A DNA stretch of 64,000 nucleotides from Plasticicumulans lactativorans (GTDB taxonomy: Bacteria; Pseudomonadota; Gammaproteobacteria; Competibacterales; Competibacteraceae), in assembly GCF_004341245.1 (NCBI RefSeq), contig NZ_SLWY01000006.1, positions 124,001-188,000 of the forward strand, in the 5' to 3' direction. This document shows positions 31,566 through 39,930 of the stretch, one piece after another. Within the stretch, counting starts at the first letter, position 1, and each line of letters begins with the position of its first letter. The notes under the pieces were generated by a model. That model saw only the letters and a list, made by a program, of their open reading frames with translations, made no database searches and had not been told where the DNA came from. The translations under genes and the position numbers were made by a program.

Positions 31566-32383
31566 GCGAGGCCGTAGCCGGCGCCGATCGCCACCGCGAA
31601 CGCCGCGCCGGCATCGATCTCGCGGGCGCGCGACGGCCGCCCTTCGCCCAGCGCGTGGGCGGCGACCGGCAGGATGGCGAGGAACATCAAGGCCTCGCCG
31701 AGCGGGATGTACAGCGCGCAGAACTCGCCGAGCATCGCGTTGGCCGGTGCGTAGCGCCACCAGCCGGCGCGGTCGGCGAGGTACTCGTAGCAGCCGATGG
31801 TGACGCCGGCGGCGAGCCCGATGACGAGGCTCGTCGCCAGCGCCGCCGGCACCACCGGCAGGCGCCGCGCCAGCCGCGCGTACAGGCGCAGCGCCGGGTA
31901 GCCGAGTTCGACGATCACGCAGGCCCACGCCAGCGGCATCCACACCGGCGAGGCGAGCAGCACGGCGTCGTGCGGCGGCAGGTACACGAGCCGCCCGTGC
32001 GCCACGCCGTGCACCAGCCACCCGTCGACCAGCAGTTCGCCGAAGCCGGCGACGAGGCCGCAGCGGAACAGCCCGGCGAGCGCCGCGCCGCCGCGCCCGT
32101 GCAGCGCATCGCCGGCGCGCAGGTACAGCGCGGCGCGCGCGAGCAGCCCGGCGTAGACCCAGAACGCCCCGGCCGCCGCGCCGCCCGGCCCGAACGCCGC
32201 GAGCAGCGTGAGCCCGAGGCCGAGCCCCAGGCCGAGCAGCCAGGTGCGGTCCGCCGCCGGCGACAGCTCCGCCAGGCCGCGCACGAACGCCGGCGCCCGC
32301 AAGGCTGCCGCGACGTTCAAAGCCGCCTCCGCCGCGGTGTGAGCACTTCGGGCGACGAGGTGTGGCCCGGCGCCGGCAGCCAC
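31529..32383 (-). CDS. Polytopic membrane protein of unknown function
   Basis: 284 residues with about seven hydrophobic helices: LLGLGLGLGLTLLAAFG, GAFWVYAGLLARAALYL, FRCGLVAGFGELLVDGWLV and so on. No transporter or enzyme motif is recognised. Charged pairs inside helices (GELLVDGW, CALYIPLGEALMFL) may matter. Its 3' end overlaps the S8 protease 3' end by 37 bp on the other strand. The start is uncertain: GTG 32383 gives the longest frame, and the first about 45 residues are not membrane-like. Confidence 0.65.
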   Translation of the reverse strand: MAAGAGPHLVARSAHTAAEAALNVAAALRAPAFVRGLAELSPAADRTWLLGLGLGLGLTLLAAFGPGGAAAGAFWVYAGLLARAALYLRAGDALHGRGGAALAGLFRCGLVAGFGELLVDGWLVHGVAHGRLVYLPPHDAVLLASPVWMPLAWACVIVELGYPALRLYARLARRLPVVPAALATSLVIGLAAGVTIGCYEYLADRAGWWRYAPANAMLGEFCALYIPLGEALMFLAILPVAAHALGEGRPSRAREIDAGAAFAVAIGAGYGLAYLLLEAGRPLG

Positions 32384-32458
32384 CGCCCGAGGTGGCGCGC
32401 CAGCGGCAAGCCTTGCAAAGCCTTCAGCGACGATGCGTTGCGCACGAGCATCTCCGCC

Positions 32459-33154
32459 TCAGCCCGCCGGCCGGCACGCGCAGCGCACGCCCGCGCCGCC
32501 ATCGGCTGCGGCGGCGCGGCGGATGTCCGCGACCTCGACGAGGCGCACCCCTGCCGCCGGCGGCGCCGCGACCGCGTCGACCAGCGCGGCGAGCATCGCC
32601 GGGCGCGTCACCAGGCCGAGGCGCTCGGCGCCCGCGCGCGTCGCCGGCAGCCGGCGCAGCAGCGCGTACAGCGGCAGCAGCGCATACGGCCACCAGTGGC
32701 CGGGCCCGAGCACGTACCACGGCCGCAGGATCGTCGCCGGGATGCCGGTCGCCGCCACCAGCGCCTCGCCCTCCTCGCGCACCGCCACGTAGGCCCGCAT
32801 CACCGGCGCCGGCTGCGCCACGCTGACGTAGACGATGTGCGCCACCCCGGCGTGGCGTGCCGCCGCCACGCTGGCACGGATCGACGCCAGGTCCACCCGC
32901 CGGAACTCGGCCGCCCTGGCCGGACCCGGGTGCGGCGTGCCGACCAGGTGCACCAGCGTCGCCCCGGTCGGCACCGCCGCCTGGAAGGTCTCGGCGCGCA
33001 GCGCGTCACCGACCACCGCCCGCGTCCCCGCCGGCAGCTTCCCCTCCGAACCCGGCCGCACCAGCGCGTCCACCGCGTAGCCGCGGACGAGCAGCGCCTC
33101 GATCAGCGGCTGGCCGATGTACCCGGTGCCACCGGTCACGAATACGGTGTTCAT
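32459..33154 (-). CDS. NAD(P)-binding Rossmann-fold protein (extended SDR, NmrA-like)
   Basis: 231 residues. The nucleotide motif is VTGGTGYIG at the N-terminus; other SDR marks are VVGDALR, LVHLVGTPHP and YVSVAQPA, with no classical YxxxK catalytic pair. This makes it an atypical SDR of the kind acting as NAD(P)H-binding sensor or quinone/ubiquinone-associated protein (NDUFA9-like). ATG 33154 was chosen at MNTVFVTGG. A low-complexity frame to 33193 was ignored. A 352-bp gap separates it from the divergent usp gene. Confidence 0.82.
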   Translation of the reverse strand: MNTVFVTGGTGYIGQPLIEALLVRGYAVDALVRPGSEGKLPAGTRAVVGDALRAETFQAAVPTGATLVHLVGTPHPGPARAAEFRRVDLASIRASVAAARHAGVAHIVYVSVAQPAPVMRAYVAVREEGEALVAATGIPATILRPWYVLGPGHWWPYALLPLYALLRRLPATRAGAERLGLVTRPAMLAALVDAVAAPPAAGVRLVEVADIRRAAAADGGAGVRCACRPAG

Positions 33155-33306
33155 GGCATCACCCCTCGTTGTGCGCGGACGCGTCGCGGCCACCCCGCCC
33201 GTCCCGACCGTCCGTAGATGCGCAGCAGGTGCTCATCCGGATGCAGGCGCCCTGGCGGAACGCGGGAGGGAACCGATGCGCCCCGTGTGCCTCCTAGAGA
33301 GATGAA

Positions 33307-33339
33307 GCCGCCCGCCCGTGCGGGAGTCGGTGGTTTTTT
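33307..33339 (+). terminator. Orphan intrinsic terminator-like hairpin with T6
   Basis: CCCGC (33311-33315) and GCGGG (33320-33324), with partial outer pairing GCCG/CGGT, are followed by TTTTTT at 33334-33339. No plus-strand gene ends upstream. It lies in the 352-bp gap between the NAD(P)-binding gene (-) and usp (+). It may end a short transcript or attenuate usp. No other feature was recognised in this gap. Confidence 0.4.
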
Positions 33340-33506
33340 GCTTGCGCTATCCCCTGCAGAGCTTCGAGAACCGCGCCCTGGGCCCACCAGGGGGTGTCGC
33401 GGCGGCGCGTCGCCTGCGGCACAGGCGGCACAGGCGGCGCGGGCGAGCGCCCGGGCGGGCGCGAGGGACCTGTCGTCATGGCGCTTCAACCGAAGGAGAG
33501 CGAATC

Positions 33507-34397
33507 ATGTCCACACCGGCCACCGCGTCGTCGGCGCCTGCGCGCGTCCTCCTCGCCACGGACCTGAGCCCGCGCTGCGACCGGGCGTTCGATCGCTCGG
33601 TCCAGCTCGCGCGGGACTGGCAGGCCGGGCTCACGGTGCTGAACGTCCTCGAAGCGCCGCAGGAGCCCGACCAGATCCTCGCCTGGGCGGCCGAGGACAA
33701 GGCCTTCGACCCGCAGCAGGATGCGCGGCGGCAGATCGGCCGGGACCTCGCGCTGCTCGACGCCAGGGCCGAGATCAGGCTGCTGCGCTCGCCCGACCCG
33801 GCGGAGACGATCCGCAGCGTGGCCGCGGACCTCGCGGCCGACCTGACGGTGACGGGGCTGGCGCGGGACGAGCCGCTCGGGCGCTTCCTCCTCGGCTCCA
33901 ACGTCGAACGGCTGGCGCGCTCGCTCGAACGGCCGCTGCTGATCGTCCGCAACCGTCCGCACGGCAGGTACCGGCGCATCACGGTGGCCTCGGACCTCGC
34001 CGACGAGTCCCGCGTCGTGCTGCGGACGGCCGCCCGCTGGTTCCCCGAAAGCGACCTGGAGCTGTTCCACGCGCAGCCGCGGCTGCGCGGGCTCGACGCC
34101 CCGCCGCAGGCCGCCGAACTGACGCCGGCCGCGCCCGCCTGCCGGCAGCGCTGCGAGCAGTTCGTGAGCGCGAGCGGCGTGCCCCGCGCCGCGCTCAGGG
34201 AGGTCGTGGCGGTCGAAGGCTCGCTGGAGGCGAGCCTGACCCGCTACGTGCGCCGGCATGCGGTCGAGCTGGTCGTGATGGGCTCGCACGAGAGCGCGGG
34301 CTTCCTCGGCGCGCTGCTCGGCTCGCCGCTGAACCAGTTGCTGGCGTGGGTCCCCGCCGACGTGCTCGTGGTGCCCGCGGCGAAGGAACGCGGCTGA
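33507..34397 (+). CDS. Tandem universal stress protein
   Basis: 296 residues with two Usp domains (about 13-145 and 150-292). Each starts with a beta strand (RVLLATDLS; RRITVASDLAD) and ends with an ATP-loop-like segment: GLARDEPLGRFLLGSNVERL in the first, and GSHESAGFLGALLGSPLNQLL, which keeps the G-x2-G-x9-G(S) spacing, in the second. Usp proteins respond to starvation, oxidants and energy stress. The ATG follows a good AAGGAGAG. Its last base shares the ATG of the antiporter stump (TGATG). Confidence 0.88.
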   Translation: MSTPATASSAPARVLLATDLSPRCDRAFDRSVQLARDWQAGLTVLNVLEAPQEPDQILAWAAEDKAFDPQQDARRQIGRDLALLDARAEIRLLRSPDPAETIRSVAADLAADLTVTGLARDEPLGRFLLGSNVERLARSLERPLLIVRNRPHGRYRRITVASDLADESRVVLRTAARWFPESDLELFHAQPRLRGLDAPPQAAELTPAAPACRQRCEQFVSASGVPRAALREVVAVEGSLEASLTRYVRRHAVELVVMGSHESAGFLGALLGSPLNQLLAWVPADVLVVPAAKERG

Positions 34398-34480
34398 TGC
34401 TGTCGCTGCATCCCCTCGTCGTCTTCTTCGGCGGCCTGGTCATCATCATCCTCGGCGCCGAGGTGCTCCTGCGCACGTGA
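34397..34480 (+). pseudogene. Stump of a calcium/cation antiporter gene
   Basis: 27 codons (MLSLHPLVVFFGGLVIIILG AEVLLR, then Thr and stop) that read as the first membrane helix of a CaCA/YrbG-type Na+/Ca2+ exchanger, where LGAELLVRG-like sequence normally leads into more than 300 further residues. Homology stops near 34475, and degenerate CRISPR repeat follows at 34522. The gene seems to have been cut by arrival or rearrangement of the CRISPR island. It was translationally coupled to usp (TGATG). Confidence 0.55.
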
Positions 34481-34521
34481 GCGGCAGCGCCGATGCGGCC
34501 CCAACGCCACGACCGGCGGCG

Positions 34522-34549
34522 CGGTTCATCCCCGCGCATGCGGGAAATA
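34522..34549 (-). repeat. Degenerate CRISPR repeat at the edge of the island
   Basis: The first 23 bases match the array repeat as read on the plus strand (CGGTTCATCCCCGCGCATGC then GGG); the final six read AAATAC instead of GAACGG. It lies 2.7 kb outside the main array, between the antiporter stump and a phage G-like start. Confidence 0.7.
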
Positions 34550-34923
34550 CGAGGGTGATCGTGGTGCCGGCCATGGACTATGCTCGGGACAGTCGCGGGT
34601 GACGAACGGAAATTTTCGGCGTCCGTTCAACCGTCGGGCCTCTCGGCCCTTCGGGGATGGAGGGGAGTAGCCGGCCTCCCACCCGCGGCACCTTTCTAGC
34701 GGATGCGGTCATAGCGCGGTGCGCTTTCCAGGATCAGCGGATCGGTCAGAAAGGCACTGCGTACCGCGTTGATCGTGCCGGCCTTCTTCTCGCGGTAGTC
34801 GAGCGCCACCACCAGGCGCGGTTGTTTCGGCCCCGTGCCATCGTCGGCGGGGGCCAGCAGATAGAGCAGGCGTTCGTCCTGCGCATCCCAGTACACGGCC
34901 GGCAGCAGCATCGCGCGCCCTTG
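34550..34923 (-). pseudogene. Mu-like phage fragment 1: C-terminus of head protein F-like, then start of G-like gene
   Basis: Reading leftwards, 34923-34696 encodes LLPAVYWDAQDERLLYLLAP...INAVRSAFLTDPLILESAPRYDRIR and a stop. I compare this with the C-terminal (PBECR-like) end of Mu-type F head proteins; this is recognition by style, not proof. About 120 bp on, ATG 34574 opens MAGTTITL, the usual start of Mu-like virion morphogenesis (G) proteins, and is cut within nine codons by the degenerate CRISPR repeat. The 85 bp around it recur at 36860-36945. Confidence 0.45.
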
Positions 34924-35120
34924 CACCCGACCAGAAGCCGATCCTTGACGACGATGCCGGCGGTGGCGGCTCTCGACCCTGCCACTGGCGTGCACCGTGT
35001 CGACTCAGGTCGCGAACTGTGTGCGTACCGGTCATGGGCTAGGCTTCAGGCACGAAGGCGCGCTGGGCTGCACCCCATGAACCGCGCCGGGTGCCGGCCG
35101 CCGTGCAGGGCGGCAAGGGC

Positions 35121-35190
35121 GCTCTCATTCCCGCGCATCCAGCAGGTATGCCGACCCGCCGGGCATTCAGGTTCATCCCCGCGCATGCGC
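35121..35190 (-). repeat. Two further CRISPR repeat scraps
   Basis: 35123-35138 (TCTCATTCCCGCGCAT) and 35170-35188 (GGTTCATCCCCGCGCATGC) are partial, mutated copies of the array repeat, about 47 bp apart. They lie between phage fragments and show that the array or its ancestor once extended here. Confidence 0.5.
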
Positions 35191-35326
35191 CGTCGCCCTG
35201 CGCAACGACAACACGTTCGACACCGTGCTCAGCCACGCCACGGCGTGGGGCCCGCTGCGCACCCTCAGCGCCGTCGAGCGCCTGCAGCGGGTCGTGCATC
35301 GCCAGGCGGATGAGGCCGGCTGGTGA
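35189..35326 (+). pseudogene. C-terminal fragment of an unidentified, probably phage, protein
   Basis: 45 codons (AVALRNDNTFDTVLSHATAW GPLRTLSAVERLQRV...DEAGW, stop) open in one frame. In that frame the sequence directly upstream is the repeat scrap at 35170-35188, so the gene's 5' part is missing. The composition is protein-like (Leu/Arg/Ala with periodic hydrophobics), but I cannot name the family. Confidence 0.35.
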
Positions 35327-35400
35327 GCAGGCGCGCGCCCATAAATAACCCTGCAGGCCGGGCTCAAGTGAGCCCGCGGCGGGCTTCCCGGGAGGCTGAC

Positions 35401-35814
35401 GTGCTGTTCCCCATCGTGGTTCACCAGGCAGGCGAATCGTCCTACGGCGTGACGGTGCCGGACCTTCCCGGCTGCTTCTCGTCCGGCAAAACGCTCGACG
35501 AGGCTATGGCCAGCGCGCACGAGGCCATCGAGGCGCACCTCGAACTGCTGGCCGAGGCGGGCGCCGATATCCCGCACGCCGGCACGGTGCAGGCGTACGT
35601 CGCTCGCCCCGACTACGCCGGCGGGGTCTGGGCGCTGGCGAACGTGGACATCACGCCGTACCTCGGCAAGGCCGAGAAGATCAACGTGACCCTGCCGGGG
35701 CGGCTCCTTCGCCGGATCGACGACGTGGTCGGCCACAACCCGCGCTTCAAGTCGCGCTCCGGGTTCCTCGCCGAGGGCGCGCTGCTGTTGCTGGAGCGCG
35801 CCCGCCACGTCTGA
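35401..35814 (+). CDS. hicB: HicB-family antitoxin with ribbon-helix-helix C-terminus (no HicA)
   Basis: 137 residues from GTG 35401. The N-terminal partially degraded RNase-H-like HicB fold is clear: MLFPIVVHQAGESSYGVTVP, DLPGCFSSGKTLDEAMASA, HEAIEAHLELL. The C-terminus (INVTLPGRLLRRID, SRSGFLAEGALLLL) is a CopG-like ribbon-helix-helix DNA-binding domain. HicB normally neutralises the small mRNA-cleaving toxin HicA, encoded next to it. No HicA-like frame is seen within 500 bp on either side, so this is an orphan antitoxin or a phage regulator. Confidence 0.85.
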   Translation: MLFPIVVHQAGESSYGVTVPDLPGCFSSGKTLDEAMASAHEAIEAHLELLAEAGADIPHAGTVQAYVARPDYAGGVWALANVDITPYLGKAEKINVTLPGRLLRRIDDVVGHNPRFKSRSGFLAEGALLLLERARHV

Positions 35815-35844
35815 TCAGGCGCGGCGGTGGCGGGGTGCGAACCG

Positions 35845-36260
35845 CTACGCCGCGCGCTGTACGTCCACCACCAGCCGGCGCCCCAGCGCTGCCAGCGCGC
35901 GCTCGATCTGGTCGAGCTTCGAGTGGTGGTTGACGTCGAGCAGCCGTTCCACCTGCGGCGCGTGGCAGTCGAGTGCGCGCGCCAGGTCGGCCTTGCGCCA
36001 GCCGGCCTCGATCATCGCGTTGCTGAGCAGTGCCTTCGCGGCGGTCAGCGCCGGCACGTACACCACGTGCTCGCCGGGTTCGGGCGCCGACGGTGCGGGC
36101 ACGGGGCGGCGCTCGTCGATATAGATGCCGAGGGTGGTTTCCAGGCCTTCGACGGCCAGCCGGCAGGCGTCCTCGACCGTGTCGCCGACGCCGGCAGGTC
36201 GCGGCAGGTGCTCATGAACCCGACCGTGTCGGGGGTGATGCGCAGCGGATAGGCCAACAT
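35845..36260 (-). pseudogene. Second hicB, frameshifted, with HTH C-terminus
   Basis: The frame starts at ATG 36260 (MLAYPLRITPDTVGFMSTCRDLP) behind AGGAGG. It must slip by one base near 36190 to continue GVGDTVEDACRLAVEGLETT LGIYIDERRPVP and then LSNAMIEAGWRKADLARALD...QIERALAALGRRLVV to the stop at 35845. The second part is a HicB-type linker and an Xre-like helix-turn-helix. One missing G in the CCGGC run (about 36190) explains the break. It converges on the intact hicB; no hicA is visible. Confidence 0.65.
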
Positions 36261-36304
36261 GTCACGCCTCCTGAGTGGCGGGCGGGCGATGGTGCAGCGA
36301 GAAA

Positions 36305-36326
36305 CTCGGCCTCAATCGAGGCCGAG
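36305..36326 (-). terminator. Hairpin between phage scraps and hicB2
   Basis: CTCGGCCTC (36305-36313) and GAGGCCGAG (36318-36326) form a perfect 9-bp stem with a 4-nt loop. On the minus strand it follows a short frame ending ILKQLGLD-stop and precedes TTTCTC, so it looks like an intrinsic terminator upstream of hicB2. Confidence 0.5.
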
Positions 36327-36373
36327 CTGTTTCAGGATCGCGATCCGTGTGCCTTCGGGCATTTCCTTCGCGG

Positions 36374-36622
36374 CTACCGTAGCAGCGCGCGCAAGCCCAG
36401 CACCGCCACGACGGCGAGCGTCACGAGCAACACCGGCCCACCCAGCCACGCGAGCGGCGCCAGCAGCAGCGCGCCCGCCGCCTGTCAGGGGCCGCTGCCG
36501 GCCAGCAGCAGGGCCAGTCCGACCCACAGCCATACCGCCACGGCCGCCCCCAACCCGCGCCAGAACGTCCAGGCGCGGTAACGGGGGGCGGGCGCTTCGC
36601 CTTTGAGGAGTGGAATACCCAT
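36374..36622 (-). pseudogene. Small membrane protein split by an in-frame TGA
   Basis: ATG 36622 opens MGIPLLKGEAPAPRYRAWTF, then a membrane helix (LGAAVAVWLWVGLALLLAG) and TGA at 36487-36485. The same frame continues QAAGALLLAPLAWLGGPVLL and further helix to TAG 36374. The simplest reading is a two-helix protein of about 82 codons with a nonsense mutation; two tiny genes are the alternative. Its start codon overlaps the divergent tape-measure start. The family is not recognised; the phage neighbourhood suggests a virion or lysis-region gene. Confidence 0.35.
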
Positions 36623-36806
36623 GGTCGACAAAGCCCGGTTCGAGATCGAAATCGGCGCCGACGGCAGTGGCGCCGCCGACGCGCTGGCCGCTGTGCGCCG
36701 CGAGTTCGACAAGACCGCGCGCACGCTCAGGCAGCAGCTTACGAGGCTTGACACTTTCGCGCGGCTGCAGCAGCAGACCAAGGACCTCGCCTGCGAGTAC
36801 AAGGAC
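36621..36806 (+). pseudogene. 5' fragment of a phage tail tape-measure gene
   Basis: 62 codons from ATG 36621, behind GAGGAG: MVDKARFEIEIGADGSGAAD ALAAVRREFDKTARTLRQQL and on to ACEYKD. The opening strand pair followed by a long coiled helix is typical of tape-measure N-termini in Mu-like and siphophages. The full gene would exceed 600 codons. It stops exactly where the CRISPR repeat begins (36807). Confidence 0.55.
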
Positions 36807-36835
36807 GGTTCATCCCCGCACATGCGGGGAACGGG
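36807..36835 (-). repeat. Isolated full-length CRISPR repeat between two phage fragments
   Basis: All 29 positions match the array repeat except that the loop reads CACATGC instead of CGCATGC. On its left the tape-measure fragment ends; on its right the G-like fragment begins. It lies 387 bp before the first repeat of the main array. Confidence 0.85.
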
Positions 36836-37222
36836 CGCACGGCGCGGTCATCGACGGTGAGAGTGATCGTGGTGCCGGTCATGGGCTATGCTCGGGGTAG
36901 TCGCAGGTGACGAACGGAAATTTTCGGCGTCCGTTCAACCAAAGGCCATCGCATCGGCACTTGGGGATGGAGGGACAGCCGGCCTCCCACCTGCGCACCT
37001 ACCTGATGCGATCGAAACGGTTCTGGTCCGCAAAAACCTGCGGGTTGATGTGGAAGGCCGAGCGCACCGAGTTCAAGGTGCCGGCCTTGCCGGCCATGAA
37101 GTCGAGATGCACCACCAGCCGCGGTTGTTTCGGCCCGACGCCGTCGGCGGGGTCAGCAGATAGAGCAGGCGTTCGTCCTGCGCATCCCAGTACACGGCCA
37201 GCGGGCGCGCCAGCGCATCGGG
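36836..37222 (-). pseudogene. Mu-like phage fragment 2 (F-like C-terminus, G-like start) filling a 387-bp 'spacer'
   Basis: Reading leftwards from the first array repeat: ALARPLAVYWDAQDERLLYL, a one-base slip, then DPADGVGPKQPRLVVHLDFM...TLNSVRSAFHINPQ and a stop at 36999. Then come about 115 bp and ATG 36882 with MTGTTITLTVDDRAVR, cut at 36836 by the isolated repeat. It is homologous to fragment 1 but clearly diverged, so two related phages, or an old duplication, are implied. Both ends coincide with CRISPR repeats. Confidence 0.5.
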
Positions 37223-37299
37223 CGGTTCATCCCCGCGCATGCGGGGAACGGGGAAAGGCGCGGCGGTACTGCTGGCCGTCGCGCGGTTCATCCCCGCGC

Positions 37300-37544
37300 A
37301 TGCGGGGAACGGCCAAGCCCACGTTTTACCGCCTGCTGAAACTGCGGTTCATCCCTGCGTATGCGGGGAACGGGGCCATGGCGGCGTCGAAGAGGTCGTC
37401 GCCGAGCGGTTCATCCCCGCGTATGCGGGGGAACGGTACCGGATCACCGGCCGGAGATTCCGGCAACTCGGTTCATCCTCGCGTATGCGGGGAACGGGGC
37501 TTGATCATGGGTCCGAGTGATTTTGAACTGGGTTCATCCCCGCG
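37300..37544 (-). repeat. Duplicated four-spacer block, distal copy
   Basis: 245 bp identical to 39686-39930, 2,386 bp away, covering four spacers and the three mutated repeats between them. On its distal side the repeat is of the CATG type; on its proximal side TATG. Confidence 0.93.
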
Positions 37545-39685
37545 TATGCGGGGAACGGGCCACCAGATCGACCTCGCGGCGCGTCACCGCCGGTTCATCC
37601 CCGCGTATGCGGGGAACGGGCTGCGCCGGGCGGCACCAAACCCTAGGCGAGCGGTTCATCCCCGCGTATGCGGGGAACGGTCCTATCACGAACGGCGTAT
37701 CTATTGCGCCGTCGGTTCATCCCCGCGTATGCGGGGAACGGCTCACGCGGTTCTCGGACCTCACGCATTCGGCCGGTTCATCCCCGCGTATGCGGGGAAC
37801 GGGCGGCGTAGGAGCACGAATGATCCCGCACATTCGGTTCATCCCCGCGTATGCGGGGAACGGACCTGGCTGACCGATCCGGCGGCGATCCGGGGCGGTT
37901 CATCCCCGCGTATGCGGGGAACGGCCGTCGCGGCGGCGCCGGCCGCATGGCATTGGCGGTTCATCCCCGCGTATGCGGGGAACGGCACTGGCCGGCGGGC
38001 GTCGACACGCTCGCCGCCGGTTCATCCCCGCGTATGCGGGGAACGGGTGAGGGCGAGATCCTTCGCGGCGAGGTGGATCGGTTCATCCCCGCGTATGCGG
38101 GGAACGGGACGGCGAGTGTTTCTACTACGCGATCCGCCGCGGTTCATCCCCGCGTATGCGGGGAACGGCGATGCCCTACAACTGGCGCGGCCGGCAGGGC
38201 CGGTTCATCCCCGCGTATGCGGGGAACGGGATTTTGCCGGGGGGGAGGCAAAATCTGCCGCCGGTTCATCCCCGCGTATGCGGGGAACGGGACTGCGGGG
38301 CCCAATACGGGCACGCGACGCCCCGGTTCATCCCCGCGTATGCGGGGAACGGGTGGTAGGCCATCACGCTGCCTCTCCCACCGGCGGTTCATCCCCGCGT
38401 ATGCGGGGAACGGCGGGTCGTGATGATGCTGGCGGCATCGGTGCCCGGTTCATCCCCGCGTATGCGGGGAACGGTGCCGTAGACGGCAGCCGCGACGCCC
38501 TTGCTTCGGTTCATCCCCGCGTATGCGGGGAACGGCCGATGGGGTCGTACTCGATGCCGCCGACGATCGGTTCATCCCCGCGTATGCGGGGAACGGGGGT
38601 TTCTCTGGCAGCACGTAGACCGCGAGGTCGGTTCATCCCCGCGTATGCGGGGAACGGCGCGGTCAGCGCTACGCGCTGATCGCCGAAGCCGGTTCATCCC
38701 CGCGTATGCGGGGAACGGGAGGCGGCGACCTCGCCCTCCAGCTCGGCGAGCGGTTCATCCCCGCGTATGCGGGGAACGGCCGCAGGTCGCTGCCGACGAC
38801 GCCGGTGTAGTGCGGTTCATCCCCGCGTATGCGGGGAACGGTCTTCAACGCCTGCCGCGAGGACAAGCAGCTCGCGGTTCATCCCCGCGTATGCGGGGAA
38901 CGGGTAGCCGCCGGCGGCGCAGGGCGTGGTCATGGCGGTTCATCCCCGCGTATGCGGGGAACGGGGTTATGCCTCTGAATGCCTGGATGAGAGGCGCGGT
39001 TCATCCCCGCGTATGCGGGGAACGGATTGTATGAGCAGGTCGCCCCGATTCTCGCCGCGGTTCATCCCCGCGTATGCGGGGAACGGGCGTCGCTGCGAGC
39101 ACGCATGAGCGCGAATTGCGGTTCATCCCCGCGTATGCGGGGAACGGGTCCGATTTTCTGGCTCGTCATCCCGGCTGCTCGGTTCATCCCCGCGTATGCG
39201 GGGAACGGCAACTGGCGACCGACTTTTCCGCGGCGCATGGCGGTTCATCCCCGCGTATGCGGGGAACGGTTTCCGCACAGCGGAAATCAATTAAGCCTAG
39301 CCGGTTCATCCCCGCGTATGCGGGGAACGGCCGCAGTTCCAGAAAGACAGCCCGGATATAGCCGGTTCATCCCCGCGTATGCGGGGAACGGCGGCGCGCA
39401 TCTCAAGATCGAGCTATCGCCCCACGGTTCATCCCCGCGTATGCGGGGAACGGGGGCGAGCTCGCTCTGCGCGAGCAGGTGGCCGCGGTTCATCCCCGCG
39501 TATGCGGGGAACGGCGGTAGCTCTCGTCGGTGAGGGCGAGCTGGGTCGGTTCATCCCCGCGTATGCGGGGAACGGGCGGCTGGTGCTGAGCAGGCCGTCC
39601 TGGCCGGCGGTTCATCCCCGCGTATGCGGGGAACGGGACGGCGGTGCGGCTGTAGGGGTTGCCGTTGCGCGGTTCATCCCCGCGT

Positions 39686-39930
39686 ATGCGGGGAACGGCC
39701 AAGCCCACGTTTTACCGCCTGCTGAAACTGCGGTTCATCCCTGCGTATGCGGGGAACGGGGCCATGGCGGCGTCGAAGAGGTCGTCGCCGAGCGGTTCAT
39801 CCCCGCGTATGCGGGGGAACGGTACCGGATCACCGGCCGGAGATTCCGGCAACTCGGTTCATCCTCGCGTATGCGGGGAACGGGGCTTGATCATGGGTCC
39901 GAGTGATTTTGAACTGGGTTCATCCCCGCG
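39686..39930 (-). repeat. Duplicated four-spacer block, proximal copy
   Basis: Identical to 37300-37544, including the CCTG, GGGGG and CCTC repeat mutations. Its distal neighbour repeat is TATG and its proximal neighbour CATG, the mirror of the other copy. Confidence 0.93.

Noticed and set aside
34522-34700. The sequence next to the degenerate repeat at 34522 as an old CRISPR leader.
   Set aside because: It codes the start of a phage G-like protein and the end of an F-like protein, and its orientation relative to the repeat would match a leader only by chance. No IHF-like site was found.
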